In this document: positions 51,194 through 58,490 of the stretch, in pieces
Numbering within the stretch: position 1 is the first letter of the stretch
Layout: the number at the start of each line of letters is the position of its first letter
NCBI RefSeq assembly: GCF_031624395.1
Contig: NZ_JAMQON010000001.1
Span: 496,001 to 560,000 of the forward strand
Reading direction: 5' to 3'
Length of the DNA: 64,000 bases
Source of the DNA: Halomicroarcula saliterrae
Lineage (GTDB): Archaea; Halobacteriota; Halobacteria; Halobacteriales; Haloarculaceae
The notes under the pieces: model-generated
Databases searched by the model: none
What the model saw: only the letters and a program-made list of their open reading frames with translations
Told to the model about the DNA's origin: nothing
Position numbers and translations under genes: made by a program

Positions 51194-52036
51194 TCACTCC
51201 GCCCACCGCTCGATAGCGCCCCGGATTATCGTCGCCTCGAAGTCGTGGTCCGGGCGGATGTTGACGAAGTCCAGGAACTCCTCCGCTGCCAGTAGCTCCG
51301 CCGTGGTGTAGTGGGCTCTCGCCGCGTCGACGGCCGCGTGGCCACCGACGAGCGGCTCCAGGGCCCCCAGCGCACAGGCCAGGTCGTAGGCCCGCGCGTC
51401 GGCGATCGCTTCGGCCCGCACGCTCGTGGCGTCGATGAAGTACAACTGCTCGTCGGCCACGAGGACGTTCTCCGAGCGGAAGTCGCCGTGGGCCAGCCCG
51501 TCGTCGTGCATCCGGTGGAGGAAATCGAAGACGGTGGCGGCGTGGCGCGTCACGGTCTCGCGCGGGAGCTCGTCGAGGGTCCGGAACTCGCGGAGGTACT
51601 CGAGGACGAGCACGCCCATCCCCTCGTACTCGAACGCCTCGATGGGTCTGGGTGCGTTGACGCCCAGCTCGCGCATTCGACGGGTCGCCGCGAGCTCGTG
51701 TTCGGCCATCTCGTATGGCGTGCCGAAGTGCTCGAAGAAGCCGGCGGTGCCCGAGGAGAACGCACCGATGTTGCGCCCGGTGGTCAACAGGGCGTGGACC
51801 ATCGAGTTCTGCGGGGTGATGAGTTTGACGAACCAGCGGTCGTCGACGACCATCGGCGTCGAGAGCCAGTTGTCGGCCTCCAGAAAGCGGACGCGGCCGG
51901 CCGGCTCGTCGTACCGGTCGAGGACCGCGCGGCTGACACCTTCGAGTTGCGACCACGGGACCGTCCCGCGCAGGAGCCGTCGGAACGCCACGAGTTGAGG
52001 GAGGTGAGGCCGACTGATAGGCGTTGTGTCCCACAC
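51194..52036 (-). CDS. RIO-like/aminoglycoside-kinase-fold protein
   Basis: 280 residues. The protein kinase-like fold shows VDDRWFVKLITPQ (Lys of the N-lobe), VLVLEYLREFRTLDEL (hinge), HGDFRSENVLV (catalytic loop HxD...N) and FIDATSV (metal-binding Asp). This is the RIO/phosphotransferase branch. RIO kinases act in ribosome maturation, but length and loop also suit small-molecule kinases. Divergent from the acyl-CoA dehydrogenase, 31 bp apart, so promoters must overlap the coding ends. Confidence 0.72.
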   Translation of the reverse strand: MWDTTPISRPHLPQLVAFRRLLRGTVPWSQLEGVSRAVLDRYDEPAGRVRFLEADNWLSTPMVVDDRWFVKLITPQNSMVHALLTTGRNIGAFSSGTAGFFEHFGTPYEMAEHELAATRRMRELGVNAPRPIEAFEYEGMGVLVLEYLREFRTLDELPRETVTRHAATVFDFLHRMHDDGLAHGDFRSENVLVADEQLYFIDATSVRAEAIADARAYDLACALGALEPLVGGHAAVDAARAHYTTAELLAAEEFLDFVNIRPDHDFEATIIRGAIERWAE

Positions 52037-52067
52037 GGTATTTGTTGACAGCGGACATAACTACGGT

Positions 52068-53207
52068 ATGGAGTTCACGCTCCCGGCCGAACACCGACAG
52101 ATTCGGGCCGCTGTGCGGGAGTTCTGCGAGGGGGAGATCGCCCCCATCGCGCAGGACATCGAGGACGAGGCCCGCTTCCCCGCCGAGATTTTCGAGGCGC
52201 TGGGGCGACTTGACATGCTCGGCGTCCCCGTCGACGAGCGGTGGGGCGGGCTGGGCGGCGACCAGCTCATGTACGCGCTCGTCTGTGAAGAGCTGGGCCG
52301 CGTTTCCGGCGCCATCGGGCTCTCCGTGGCGGCGCACACCTCGCTGGCGTGCAAGCCCATCGAGCGTTTCGGGACCGACGCCCAGCGCGAGCGGTGGCTC
52401 GAACCGCTGGCGACCGGCGAGCAACTCGGCGCGTGGGCGCTGACCGAGCCCGGCAGCGGGAGCGACGCCAGCGACATGGACACCACTGCCGAGCGCGACG
52501 GCGACGAGTACGTCATCGACGGTATCAAACAGTTCATCACGAACGGCTCCGTCGCGGGCGCCGTCCTCGTGAAGGCGGTCACCGACCCGTCGGCGGGGTA
52601 CGACGGCATCTCCACGTTCGTCGTCTCGCCGGAGGACGACGGCTGGGCGGTAACCGAGGAGTGGGAGAAGCTGGGGCTCAACGCCTCGCCGACCTGTGAG
52701 CTCCAGTTCGACGACTGCCGGGTCCCGGCCGACCGGCTGCTGGGCGAGGAGGGAGACGGCTGGGCACAGACCCGTGCCACGCTGGACGGCGGGCGGATCT
52801 CCATCGCGGCGCTCTCGGTGGGGCTCGCTCAGGGGGCCTACGAAGCCGCCAGGTCCTACGCCACGGAACGCGAGCAGTTCGACCGCCCCATCTCGAAGTT
52901 CGACGCCGTCCGGGACAAGATCGTGGCGATGGACCGCAAAATCGAGCGCTCGCGGCTGCTCACACACAAGGCCGCGACGATGTACGACCGGGGAGCGGAC
53001 GTGACTCGGATGGCCTCGCTCGCCAAACTCGACGCCAGCGAGACAGCCCGCGAGGTGGGCGAGGCGGCCGTGCAGGTGCTGGGCGGCTACGGCTACCTCA
53101 CCGAATACGCCCCACAGCGCTTCTACCGGGACGCGAAGCTGATGGAGATAGGCGAGGGGACCAGCGAGATACAGCGGCTGGTCCTGGGCCGTGAGCTGGG
53201 GCTCTGA
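52068..53207 (+). CDS. Acyl-CoA dehydrogenase
   Basis: 379 residues from the ATG at 52068. GAWALTEPGSGSDASDM (FAD/substrate), KQFITNGSVA, ATEREQFDRPISKFDA, LGGYGYLTEYAPQRFYRDAKL (with the RDAKL FAD contact) and EIGEGTSEIQRLVLGREL are all present. Oxidises saturated acyl-CoA to enoyl-CoA, giving electrons to ETF. The acyl chain is not readable. TATA-like GTATTTGT lies about 28 bp upstream. Single-gene unit. Confidence 0.93.
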   Translation: MEFTLPAEHRQIRAAVREFCEGEIAPIAQDIEDEARFPAEIFEALGRLDMLGVPVDERWGGLGGDQLMYALVCEELGRVSGAIGLSVAAHTSLACKPIERFGTDAQRERWLEPLATGEQLGAWALTEPGSGSDASDMDTTAERDGDEYVIDGIKQFITNGSVAGAVLVKAVTDPSAGYDGISTFVVSPEDDGWAVTEEWEKLGLNASPTCELQFDDCRVPADRLLGEEGDGWAQTRATLDGGRISIAALSVGLAQGAYEAARSYATEREQFDRPISKFDAVRDKIVAMDRKIERSRLLTHKAATMYDRGADVTRMASLAKLDASETAREVGEAAVQVLGGYGYLTEYAPQRFYRDAKLMEIGEGTSEIQRLVLGRELGL

Positions 53208-53208
53208 C

Positions 53209-53622
53209 TCAGTGCTCGTCGAGCCGCGGGACGACGGTGACCGGGACCGTCGTCTCGTTGACCACGGCGACGGCGGCGTCGCCGCTGCGGAGCCGGCCGC
53301 TCAGCCCCTTCGGTTCGTGGCCCATGACGATGTGGGTGATATCCACGTCCTCGGCGATTTCGAGCAGTTCGCGGGCGATACGGGCGCCCGGCCGGCGGCT
53401 GTGGCGACCCACGTACTCCAGAGCGACCGTCGCCTCCACCGGCTCGTCGGCCAGCCGGTCCGAGAGCGCGTCGCGCATCCGTTCTGCGGCCCGGTCCGCG
53501 TCGGCGTCGTCGACGAGATGGACGACGTACAGCGGTGTCGCCAGCCCCTCGCCGAGCGTGACGGCCGTTTCGAGAACACGGCTGGACGCCTCGTCGTCAG
53601 CGACTGCGACCAGAATGGTCAT
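53209..53622 (-). CDS. Universal stress protein (UspA family)
   Basis: 137 residues. TILVAVADDEASSRVLETAVTLG is the N-terminal strand/helix, and IVMGHEPKGLSGRLRSGDAAVAVVNETTVPVTVV holds the ATP-binding G-x2-G-x9-G-x-type loop. USPs bind ATP and respond to stress. Stands alone; next is a divergent-looking but same-strand HTH gene 42 bp upstream. Confidence 0.86.
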   Translation of the reverse strand: MTILVAVADDEASSRVLETAVTLGEGLATPLYVVHLVDDADADRAAERMRDALSDRLADEPVEATVALEYVGRHSRRPGARIARELLEIAEDVDITHIVMGHEPKGLSGRLRSGDAAVAVVNETTVPVTVVPRLDEH

Positions 53623-53664
53623 ACGGCGTGTAGGGCCCGCCAACAAATATTGTTTATCTAACAA

Positions 53665-53871
53665 CTACTCGGACGCGTCGATATCGGGGTCGAACAGGTC
53701 CGCGACCGAACAGTCGAACTGCGCCGCGAGCTTGAACGCCAGTTCGAGCGACGGGTCGTAGCGCTCGCGTTCGATGGCGTTGATCGTCTGGCGGCTGACG
53801 CCGACCGTCTCCGCAAGCTCGCCCTGGCTCAGCCCGTCGCGACTCCGGTACACGTCGAGTTCGTTTTTCAT
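53665..53871 (-). CDS. XRE-family HTH regulator
   Basis: 68 residues, almost wholly one lambda-repressor-like HTH: YRSRDGLSQGELAETVGVSRQTINAIERERYDPSLELAFKLAAQF. The first gene of the unit overlaps its start by 4 bp (53871-53868), so they are co-translated. The twin palindromic operator upstream of the unit is an attractive binding site for this protein, which would make it an autoregulator. Ligand unknown; short form suggests dimer-only function. Confidence 0.87.
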   Translation of the reverse strand: MKNELDVYRSRDGLSQGELAETVGVSRQTINAIERERYDPSLELAFKLAAQFDCSVADLFDPDIDASE

Positions 53872-54284
53872 AGACGAGAGCGGTGCCAGAGATAGGACAG
53901 GCCGAAGGCGATAAAGAGTCCGATGTAGCCGTAGAACGCGCCCCGTACTATCGGGGGAGCTGTGTAGTCGGTGAGCCAGGTCAGCAGGCGCAGCGCCGCC
54001 GCGCCGGGGACCGCGACGGCGACGACTAACTGCAGGGCGGTCAGGCTGGCGCGGCGTTCGAGCGCCCAGTCGCGCTCGTCCATCAGCTGGACGTCCGACC
54101 CTTTCCAGATGACGAAAAAGGCTAAGAGGCCGACCCAGTACACCGCCTCGCCGACCAGGGGATAGTCGAAGTAGCGAAGGAGCAACGACACTGCCGTCCC
54201 GCCCAGCACCGAGCCGTACATCAGTCGCCGATACGTCCGCCGCTTGGAGAGCCTCGTCGTCGCGGGGGAATCAGTCATCGCCAT
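53868..54284 (-). CDS. DUF2178-like membrane protein
   Basis: 138 residues with about four hydrophobic helices (25-43, 49-66, 84-105, 114-132). The DERDWALERRASLTALQLV loop after the second helix is the family signature. Such proteins are repeatedly paired with small XRE regulators, as here. An alternative start is the ATG at 54278. The pair is probably a membrane sensor or stress protein with its regulator; function unknown. Confidence 0.78.
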   Translation of the reverse strand: MAMTDSPATTRLSKRRTYRRLMYGSVLGGTAVSLLLRYFDYPLVGEAVYWVGLLAFFVIWKGSDVQLMDERDWALERRASLTALQLVVAVAVPGAAALRLLTWLTDYTAPPIVRGAFYGYIGLFIAFGLSYLWHRSRL

Positions 54285-54287
54285 GAG

Positions 54288-54321
54288 TGTAAAGCGCGCT
54301 TTACAGTAAAGTCCACTTTAC
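54288..54321. promoter_or_regulatory. Twin operator GTAAAG-N4-CTTTAC
   Basis: Two adjacent inverted repeats with the same consensus, GTAAAGCGCGCTTTAC (54289-54304, within an 18-bp perfect palindrome 54288-54305) and GTAAAGTCCACTTTAC (54306-54321). Their centres are 17 bp apart. They cover -5 to -37 upstream of the DUF2178/XRE unit, overlapping the expected core promoter, so a dimeric repressor would block transcription. Confidence 0.8.
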
Positions 54322-54378
54322 ACACCCACTTAGTTCTGTTGGACGAACGAAATTCCCGACGGAACCGTCTAGAACGGG

Positions 54379-55845
54379 TCAGTCCGTCGATTTCAGGTTG
54401 TGGACGGCGTCGAGCCACTCGACGACCTCGGCGGTCGGTTCCAGCGCGGCGGCGATACGGTCGGCGTCCTTGTAGGCCATCGGCGCCTCGTCGCGCACTC
54501 CCTCGACGACCGACTCGGAGTAGACCCCGTCCATCGCCGCGGCGAACTCGTCCATGTCGACGATGTCGTGGGCGCGCGTCCGGCTCATCACCCGACCCGC
54601 GCCGTGGGGCGCGGTCTGGTGCCACTCGTCGTTGCCCTTCCCCCGGGCGATGACTGACCCCTCGGCCATGTTGAAGGGGACGACGAGGCGCTGCCCCTCA
54701 CGGGCCGGCGTCGCGCCCTTCCGGATGGTCATGTCCCGGAAGTCGATGTAGTTGTGGACGCTCTGAAAGCGCTCGACCGGTTCGACGCCGAGCGCCTCAC
54801 AGATGGCGTCGCTCATCAGCTCGCGGTTCCAGCGGGCGTACTGCTGGGCGAACAGCATGTCGACGTAGTAGCCGTGGGCCTCCCGGCCTTCGAGCCAGTC
54901 GAGGTCCGTGTTCCGGTCGTCGTCGCCGAGGTCGTCCCGCACCGCCTGCTGGAGCCGACCGAGTCTGTCGAAGGCGTCCTCGATGTCCTTGCCCGATAGC
55001 TCGCGGCGGAGGCGCTCCTTGTCGATGTAGGACTCGCCCATCCCCCCGGTGACCCAGGTGTAGAGGTCGCGGGACTCGACGGTGTCCGGGTCGAACTTCA
55101 GGAACTCGGTGTACTCGTCGGGAATCGACTCCCGGATGTCACCGATGGCACGCCGGTCCGTCGCCGTCGACTGCCAGTACTGGGCGACCGACATCCCCAG
55201 ATACCGGGAGCCGCTGTGGACGATGACCCAGTAGTCGCCCGACTCGCGGCCGCGGGCGAACTCGACGAAGTGGTTCCCGCCGCCCAGCGTCCCCGCGCTC
55301 TTGATGACGTGGTCTACTCCCTGGCGCTGGTCGGCCAGCACGCGCTCACAGAGCGACTCGAAGTAGTCGCCGTCGTAGCCGTCGAAATCGAATTCGATGG
55401 GGTCGATACGCTCGCCGAACCGGTCGGCGAAGGCCGCGTCGAAGCGCTCGAACACCTCGTTGGCACGCTCGAACGGGAACTCCTCGACCAGATGGGGCGC
55501 GTCGCCGTAGTCGTGGACGTCCCGTCCCATCGGGACGGCCTCGCGGACGCGCCGCTCGCGCTCGGCGTCGGCCAGGGGAAGCGCCTCGCCCAGCCGCGTC
55601 GCGGCCATCCCACAGCCCACGTCGACGCCGACGATGTTGGGGACGACGCGGTCGGCCAGCGGCATCGTGAAGCCGATGGGCGCGCCGGCGCCCCAGTGGG
55701 TGTCGGGCATGATGCGCACCGGTTCGGTGAACGCAGGGTGGTCGATGAGGGTCTGAATCTGCGACATACACCCCTCTTCTACCAGCGACTCGTCGTCGAC
55801 CATCACGCGCGCCGTCGTGTGGGCGCCCTCCAGCTCGATTGGCAT
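54379..55845 (-). CDS. rtcB: RtcB-type RNA ligase
   Basis: 488 residues. Metal-binding GVDVGCGM (73-80, with Asp75 and Cys78), GGGNHFVEF, HSGSRYLG, and the guanylylated His in PHGAGRVMSR near 430 are all present. RtcB joins 2',3'-cyclic phosphate and 5'-hydroxyl RNA ends, which seals spliced tRNA exons in archaea. No intein is seen. Archease is not in the window. An unpaired gene with its own promoter. Confidence 0.94.
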   Translation of the reverse strand: MPIELEGAHTTARVMVDDESLVEEGCMSQIQTLIDHPAFTEPVRIMPDTHWGAGAPIGFTMPLADRVVPNIVGVDVGCGMAATRLGEALPLADAERERRVREAVPMGRDVHDYGDAPHLVEEFPFERANEVFERFDAAFADRFGERIDPIEFDFDGYDGDYFESLCERVLADQRQGVDHVIKSAGTLGGGNHFVEFARGRESGDYWVIVHSGSRYLGMSVAQYWQSTATDRRAIGDIRESIPDEYTEFLKFDPDTVESRDLYTWVTGGMGESYIDKERLRRELSGKDIEDAFDRLGRLQQAVRDDLGDDDRNTDLDWLEGREAHGYYVDMLFAQQYARWNRELMSDAICEALGVEPVERFQSVHNYIDFRDMTIRKGATPAREGQRLVVPFNMAEGSVIARGKGNDEWHQTAPHGAGRVMSRTRAHDIVDMDEFAAAMDGVYSESVVEGVRDEAPMAYKDADRIAAALEPTAEVVEWLDAVHNLKSTD

Positions 55846-56026
55846 CTTGTCGGAGGTAGTCCGGACGGCCGTTTGAACCTCACGGTGGCACTGCTACTCG
55901 AACCGTCTCGCCGACGGGCCGGCTCATCCCGCAGACGGGGGCGTCGACTGGCCCGGTTCCCAGCGGCTGAGAATTCGGTCCGGTTTATTTGCCGTTTCCT
56001 CCCGGATGTTCACATGTGAGGCACCG

Positions 56027-56548
56027 ATGAACTACCAAACTGCTCCCCTGACCGACACCGTCGAACTCGAACTGGACGGGCCCTGGACCGCCTACTGGCT
56101 GGCCGTCCTCAGGCTCGTGACCGGCTGGTGGTTCTTCCACGCCGGCGTGACCAAGCTCATCGAGGACGGGCTGGCCTTCACCTACGGCCCGGCGTACCTC
56201 AAGGGGATGACCGGGACGGTGCTTGGCCCCATCCCGGTCTGGATGGGCAACAACCTCGCGTGGCTCATCCAGCCCGGCGTCCCCCTGGGCGAGACGTTCA
56301 TCGGGCTGGCGCTGATGGCCGGTGTGCTGACGCGGCTGGCCGCCGCGGGCGGGGTCTTCTTCATGACCCTGTTCTGGATCGGCAACGCCGAGTTCGGCCA
56401 CGGCCTCGTCAACGCCGACCTGATGGGCCTGCTGCTGTTCGCGACGGTCCTCGTCGTGGGCGCCGGCCGGTACTACGGGCTGGACGGCGTCATCGAAGGG
56501 ACCAAGCTGGTCAAACGACACCCGAAACTCCGGTACATACTGGGGTGA
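56027..56548 (+). CDS. DoxX-like membrane protein
   Basis: 173 residues from the ATG at 56027. Four hydrophobic segments, WWFFHAGVTKLIEDG near the N-terminus and PLGETFIGLALMAGVLTRLAAAGGVFFM, which match the DoxX family. Originally described as quinol-oxidase subunits; most haloarchaeal members have unknown roles. Operon with a small membrane protein 7 bp downstream. A TATA-like GTTTATTTG lies about 40 bp upstream. Confidence 0.85.
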   Translation: MNYQTAPLTDTVELELDGPWTAYWLAVLRLVTGWWFFHAGVTKLIEDGLAFTYGPAYLKGMTGTVLGPIPVWMGNNLAWLIQPGVPLGETFIGLALMAGVLTRLAAAGGVFFMTLFWIGNAEFGHGLVNADLMGLLLFATVLVVGAGRYYGLDGVIEGTKLVKRHPKLRYILG

Positions 56549-56555
56549 CCAAGAC

Positions 56556-56846
56556 ATGACTGACATCATCGAGAAAGCGGCAATGGCACTGGGCGGCGGA
56601 CTCGTGGCCCTCGGCATCGTCGGCCTGGGCGTCGTCGAGTTACTCGCGGGCAAACCCTACGGGGCGGCGCCCCTGACCAACGAGGCCGGCGCGGTCCTCG
56701 CGACGCCGGCGGTCGACCCGGCCGTCCGGACCGGACTCGTGCTGGCCGGTCTGGTCGTGCTGGGCCTCTACGGGGCCTACACGGCCGCGACGGCCGAAGC
56801 AACTGGCGAGGAGCAGGGCACCGCCGCCGACACGATGGCAGACTGA
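56556..56846 (+). CDS. Small two-helix membrane protein after doxX
   Basis: 96 residues. Helices at about 10-32 (ALGGGLVALGIVGLGVVELL) and 58-80 (GLVLAGLVVLGLYGAYTAA), with an acidic tail. Starts 7 bp after DoxX, so a companion subunit is likely. No family with known function. Confidence 0.65.
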   Translation: MTDIIEKAAMALGGGLVALGIVGLGVVELLAGKPYGAAPLTNEAGAVLATPAVDPAVRTGLVLAGLVVLGLYGAYTAATAEATGEEQGTAADTMAD

Positions 56847-56882
56847 CCCACCACTTTTCTCGCCGCGTGCGCTCGGTCCGGT

Positions 56883-57338
56883 ATGCTCGACGCTGGTGAC
56901 CCAGCCCCCGACTTCGACCTCGACGGGACCGACGGCCAGACGGTCGGCGCGTACAGACTCTCGGCAGCGGCCCAGCGGGCGCCCGTCCTCGTCGCGTTCT
57001 ACACCGCGGACTTCGAGCCGCGGTGCCGGGCGTATCTCGAAGCGCTCCGTGACACCGACTGGGCCGCGCTGACCGACGCCATCGCCGTCCTCGGGGTGGC
57101 GCCCGGCAGTATCGACGACCACCGGGCCTTCGCCGCCGACCTGGAGCTGCCCTTCCCGCTGCTCGCCGACCACCCCGGCGTCGACGCGCAGTTCGGCGTC
57201 CAGCGCTCCGACGGCTCGACCCGGCGTGCGGCCTTCCTCGTCGACGGCCGCTGTCGGGTCCAGTTCGCGTGGGCGGACCCTGAAACCGCCGAGACGCCGG
57301 ATATCGAACCCGTCCGCTCGGCCGTCGCCCGGCAGTGA
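56883..57338 (+). CDS. Redoxin/AhpC-TSA-like protein
   Basis: 151 residues with the thioredoxin-like peroxiredoxin order: LDAGDPAPDFDL, VAFYTADFEPRCRAYL and ELPFPLLADHPG. The candidate peroxidatic Cys is in DFEPRC, but peroxiredoxins normally have Thr or Ser three residues before the Cys (T-x-x-C); here it is Glu. The catalytic Thr is therefore missing and peroxidase activity is doubtful. May be a redox sensor or a diverged enzyme. Confidence 0.75.
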   Translation: MLDAGDPAPDFDLDGTDGQTVGAYRLSAAAQRAPVLVAFYTADFEPRCRAYLEALRDTDWAALTDAIAVLGVAPGSIDDHRAFAADLELPFPLLADHPGVDAQFGVQRSDGSTRRAAFLVDGRCRVQFAWADPETAETPDIEPVRSAVARQ

Positions 57339-57377
57339 GTGGAAAGGGGTAAGCGCCGCCCTCGCACACGACACCGT

Positions 57378-58034
57378 ATGGAAGAGCGTTCCCGGGCCGG
57401 CGTCCGCCGAACGTACGAGCGCATCGGCGACCACTTCTCGAAGACCCGCGAGTACGCCTGGCCCGAGGTCGAAGCGTTCGTCGACGACGCCGCCGGCTGC
57501 GAGACGGCGCTGGACCTTGGCTGTGGCAACGGCCGCCACGCCGCGCTCCTGACCGACGTGGCCGACCGCGTCGTCGGGCTGGACGCTAGCCGCGCGCTGC
57601 TCGCCGAGGCCCGGCGGCGCCTCGGTGACAGCACGACCCTCGTGCTGGGCGACGCCTCCCGGCTCCCGCTGGCCGCCGATAGCGTGGACCTCGCCGTCTT
57701 CGTCGCGACGCTCCATCACCTCCCCTCGGCCGCCGACCGGCAGGCCAGCCTCGCCGAACTCGCTCGCGTGCTCGCCCCCGGCGGCCGAGCCCTCGTCAGC
57801 GTCTGGAGCACGGCCCACGACCGCTTCGACGCCCCCGCAGACGCCGAGACGGGGTTCGATACCACCGTCGACTGGACGCTCCCCGGCGGCGAGCGAGTGC
57901 CCAGATTCTACCACATCTACGCGCCAGCGGAGTTCGAGCGCGAGCTCGCCGACAGCGGGCTGGCGACGGTGTCGTTCGAGCTATCGAGTGGCAACTGCTA
58001 CGCCGTGGTCCGGTCCGAAGGGAAAGGTCCTTAA
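57378..58034 (+). CDS. Trm9-like SAM-dependent tRNA methyltransferase
   Basis: 218 residues from the ATG at 57378. The N-terminus TYERIGDHFSKTREYAWPEVEAFV corresponds to the Trm9/ABH8 opening (AxHFSxTRYxxWPxVxxFL). SAM-binding motif I ALDLGCGNGRHAALL and post-I VVGLDAS follow, then HHLPSAADRQASLAELARVLAPGG. Trm9 proteins methylate the carboxymethyl group on wobble uridine with Trm112. It lies 139 bp before a tRNA-Gly with a wobble U (UCC anticodon), a possible substrate. Specificity is inferred. Confidence 0.78.
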   Translation: MEERSRAGVRRTYERIGDHFSKTREYAWPEVEAFVDDAAGCETALDLGCGNGRHAALLTDVADRVVGLDASRALLAEARRRLGDSTTLVLGDASRLPLAADSVDLAVFVATLHHLPSAADRQASLAELARVLAPGGRALVSVWSTAHDRFDAPADAETGFDTTVDWTLPGGERVPRFYHIYAPAEFERELADSGLATVSFELSSGNCYAVVRSEGKGP

Positions 58035-58049
58035 TCACGTTCCGTTTAT
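58029..58049 (+). promoter_or_regulatory. Only evident promoter-like DNA upstream of tRNA-Gly
   Basis: CTTAATCACG and TTTATCACC are the only A/T-rich elements before tRNA-Gly. They sit about 27-33 bp before the first GCGGCGGTGGT copy (58062), the expected box A distance, but about 125-145 bp before the true tRNA start. Overlaps the methyltransferase stop. Confidence 0.45.
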
Positions 58050-58054
58050 CACCG

Positions 58055-58146
58055 AGTGAGCGCGGCGGTGGTGAGCAACTCAACGAGTTGCGAACGACGC
58101 CGCGAATGCGATGAGCGGCGGTGGTGAGCAGTTCCGCAGGAACTGC
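58055..58146 (+). repeat. Partial tRNA-Gly 5'-end repeats with 3-nt-loop hairpins
   Basis: GCGGCGGTGGT, the tRNA-Gly 5' end, occurs at 58062-58072 and 58115-58125 before the genuine one at 58174-58184. Copies 1 and 3 share 18 nt (58055-58072 and 58167-58184). Copies 1 and 2 are each followed by GAGCA and a perfect hairpin: GCAACTC-AAC-GAGTTGC (58075-58091) and GCAGTTCC-GCA-GGAACTGC (58128-58146). No ORF. Confidence 0.85.
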
Positions 58147-58173
58147 GAGCCTCGCTGTGCGAACGAAGTGAGC

Positions 58174-58244
58174 GCGGCGGTGGTCTAGTGGTAGGACCTG
58201 AGCCTTCCAAGCTCATGGCCCGGGTTCAAATCCCGGCCGCCGCA
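58174..58244 (+). tRNA. tRNA-Gly (TCC)
   Basis: Acceptor GCGGCGG (58174-58180) pairs with CCGCCGC (58237-58243), discriminator A 58244. Anticodon arm TGAGC-CTTCCAA-GCTCA gives anticodon TCC. T-arm CCCGG-GTTCAAAT-CCCGG is intact. No intron and no encoded CCA. No TATA-like DNA at the normal distance; the sequence there is the repeated element. Its 3' 16 nt are repeated at 58413-58428. Confidence 0.95.
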
Positions 58245-58490
58245 TTTTGCTGCGAGCAAATCGCGAGCAGCAAATGCTGAACAGAGAGATTTGAACCCTA
58301 CGAGTCGCAGTGCGCGCAGCGAACGGAGTGAGCGAGCACAACCGTCTTCGCGTGGTTCAAACACCGACGGACTCCGTCCGTCGAGGCTCGCGAAACCTCC
58401 GGTTTCGCTCACTCCCGGCCGCCGCATTCTGCGAGCCATACGGGAGCACCCGTCGAACCGGAGACACTACCGCCGAGAGAATCGGGGCCG
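58245..58490 (+). repeat. tRNA-Gly 3'-flank element with duplicated tRNA 3' end
   Basis: Begins with TTTGCTGC...GCAGCAAA (58246-58274). A minus-strand T-arm-like AGGGTTCAAATCTC is at 58299-58286. GGTTCAAA, as in the tRNA T-loop, is at 58354-58361. Hairpins CGACGGAC-TCC-GTCCGTCG (58365-58383) and GCGAAACC-TCC-GGTTTCGC (58390-58408) follow, then TCCCGGCCGCCGCATT (58413-58428), identical to 58231-58246. So the T-loop and 3' end of a tRNA-Gly copy flank a two-hairpin insert. No coding content seen. Confidence 0.8.

Noticed and set aside
51072-52967. 631-codon minus-strand open frame
   Set aside because: Overlaps the acyl-CoA dehydrogenase, the RIO-like kinase and the TrxR-like gene in a shadow frame; no recognisable domain.
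58174-58428. Integrated provirus bounded by tRNA-Gly att sites
   Set aside because: The tRNA 3'-end copies are only about 180 bp apart, with no integrase or other gene between them. A conventional integrated element is excluded.
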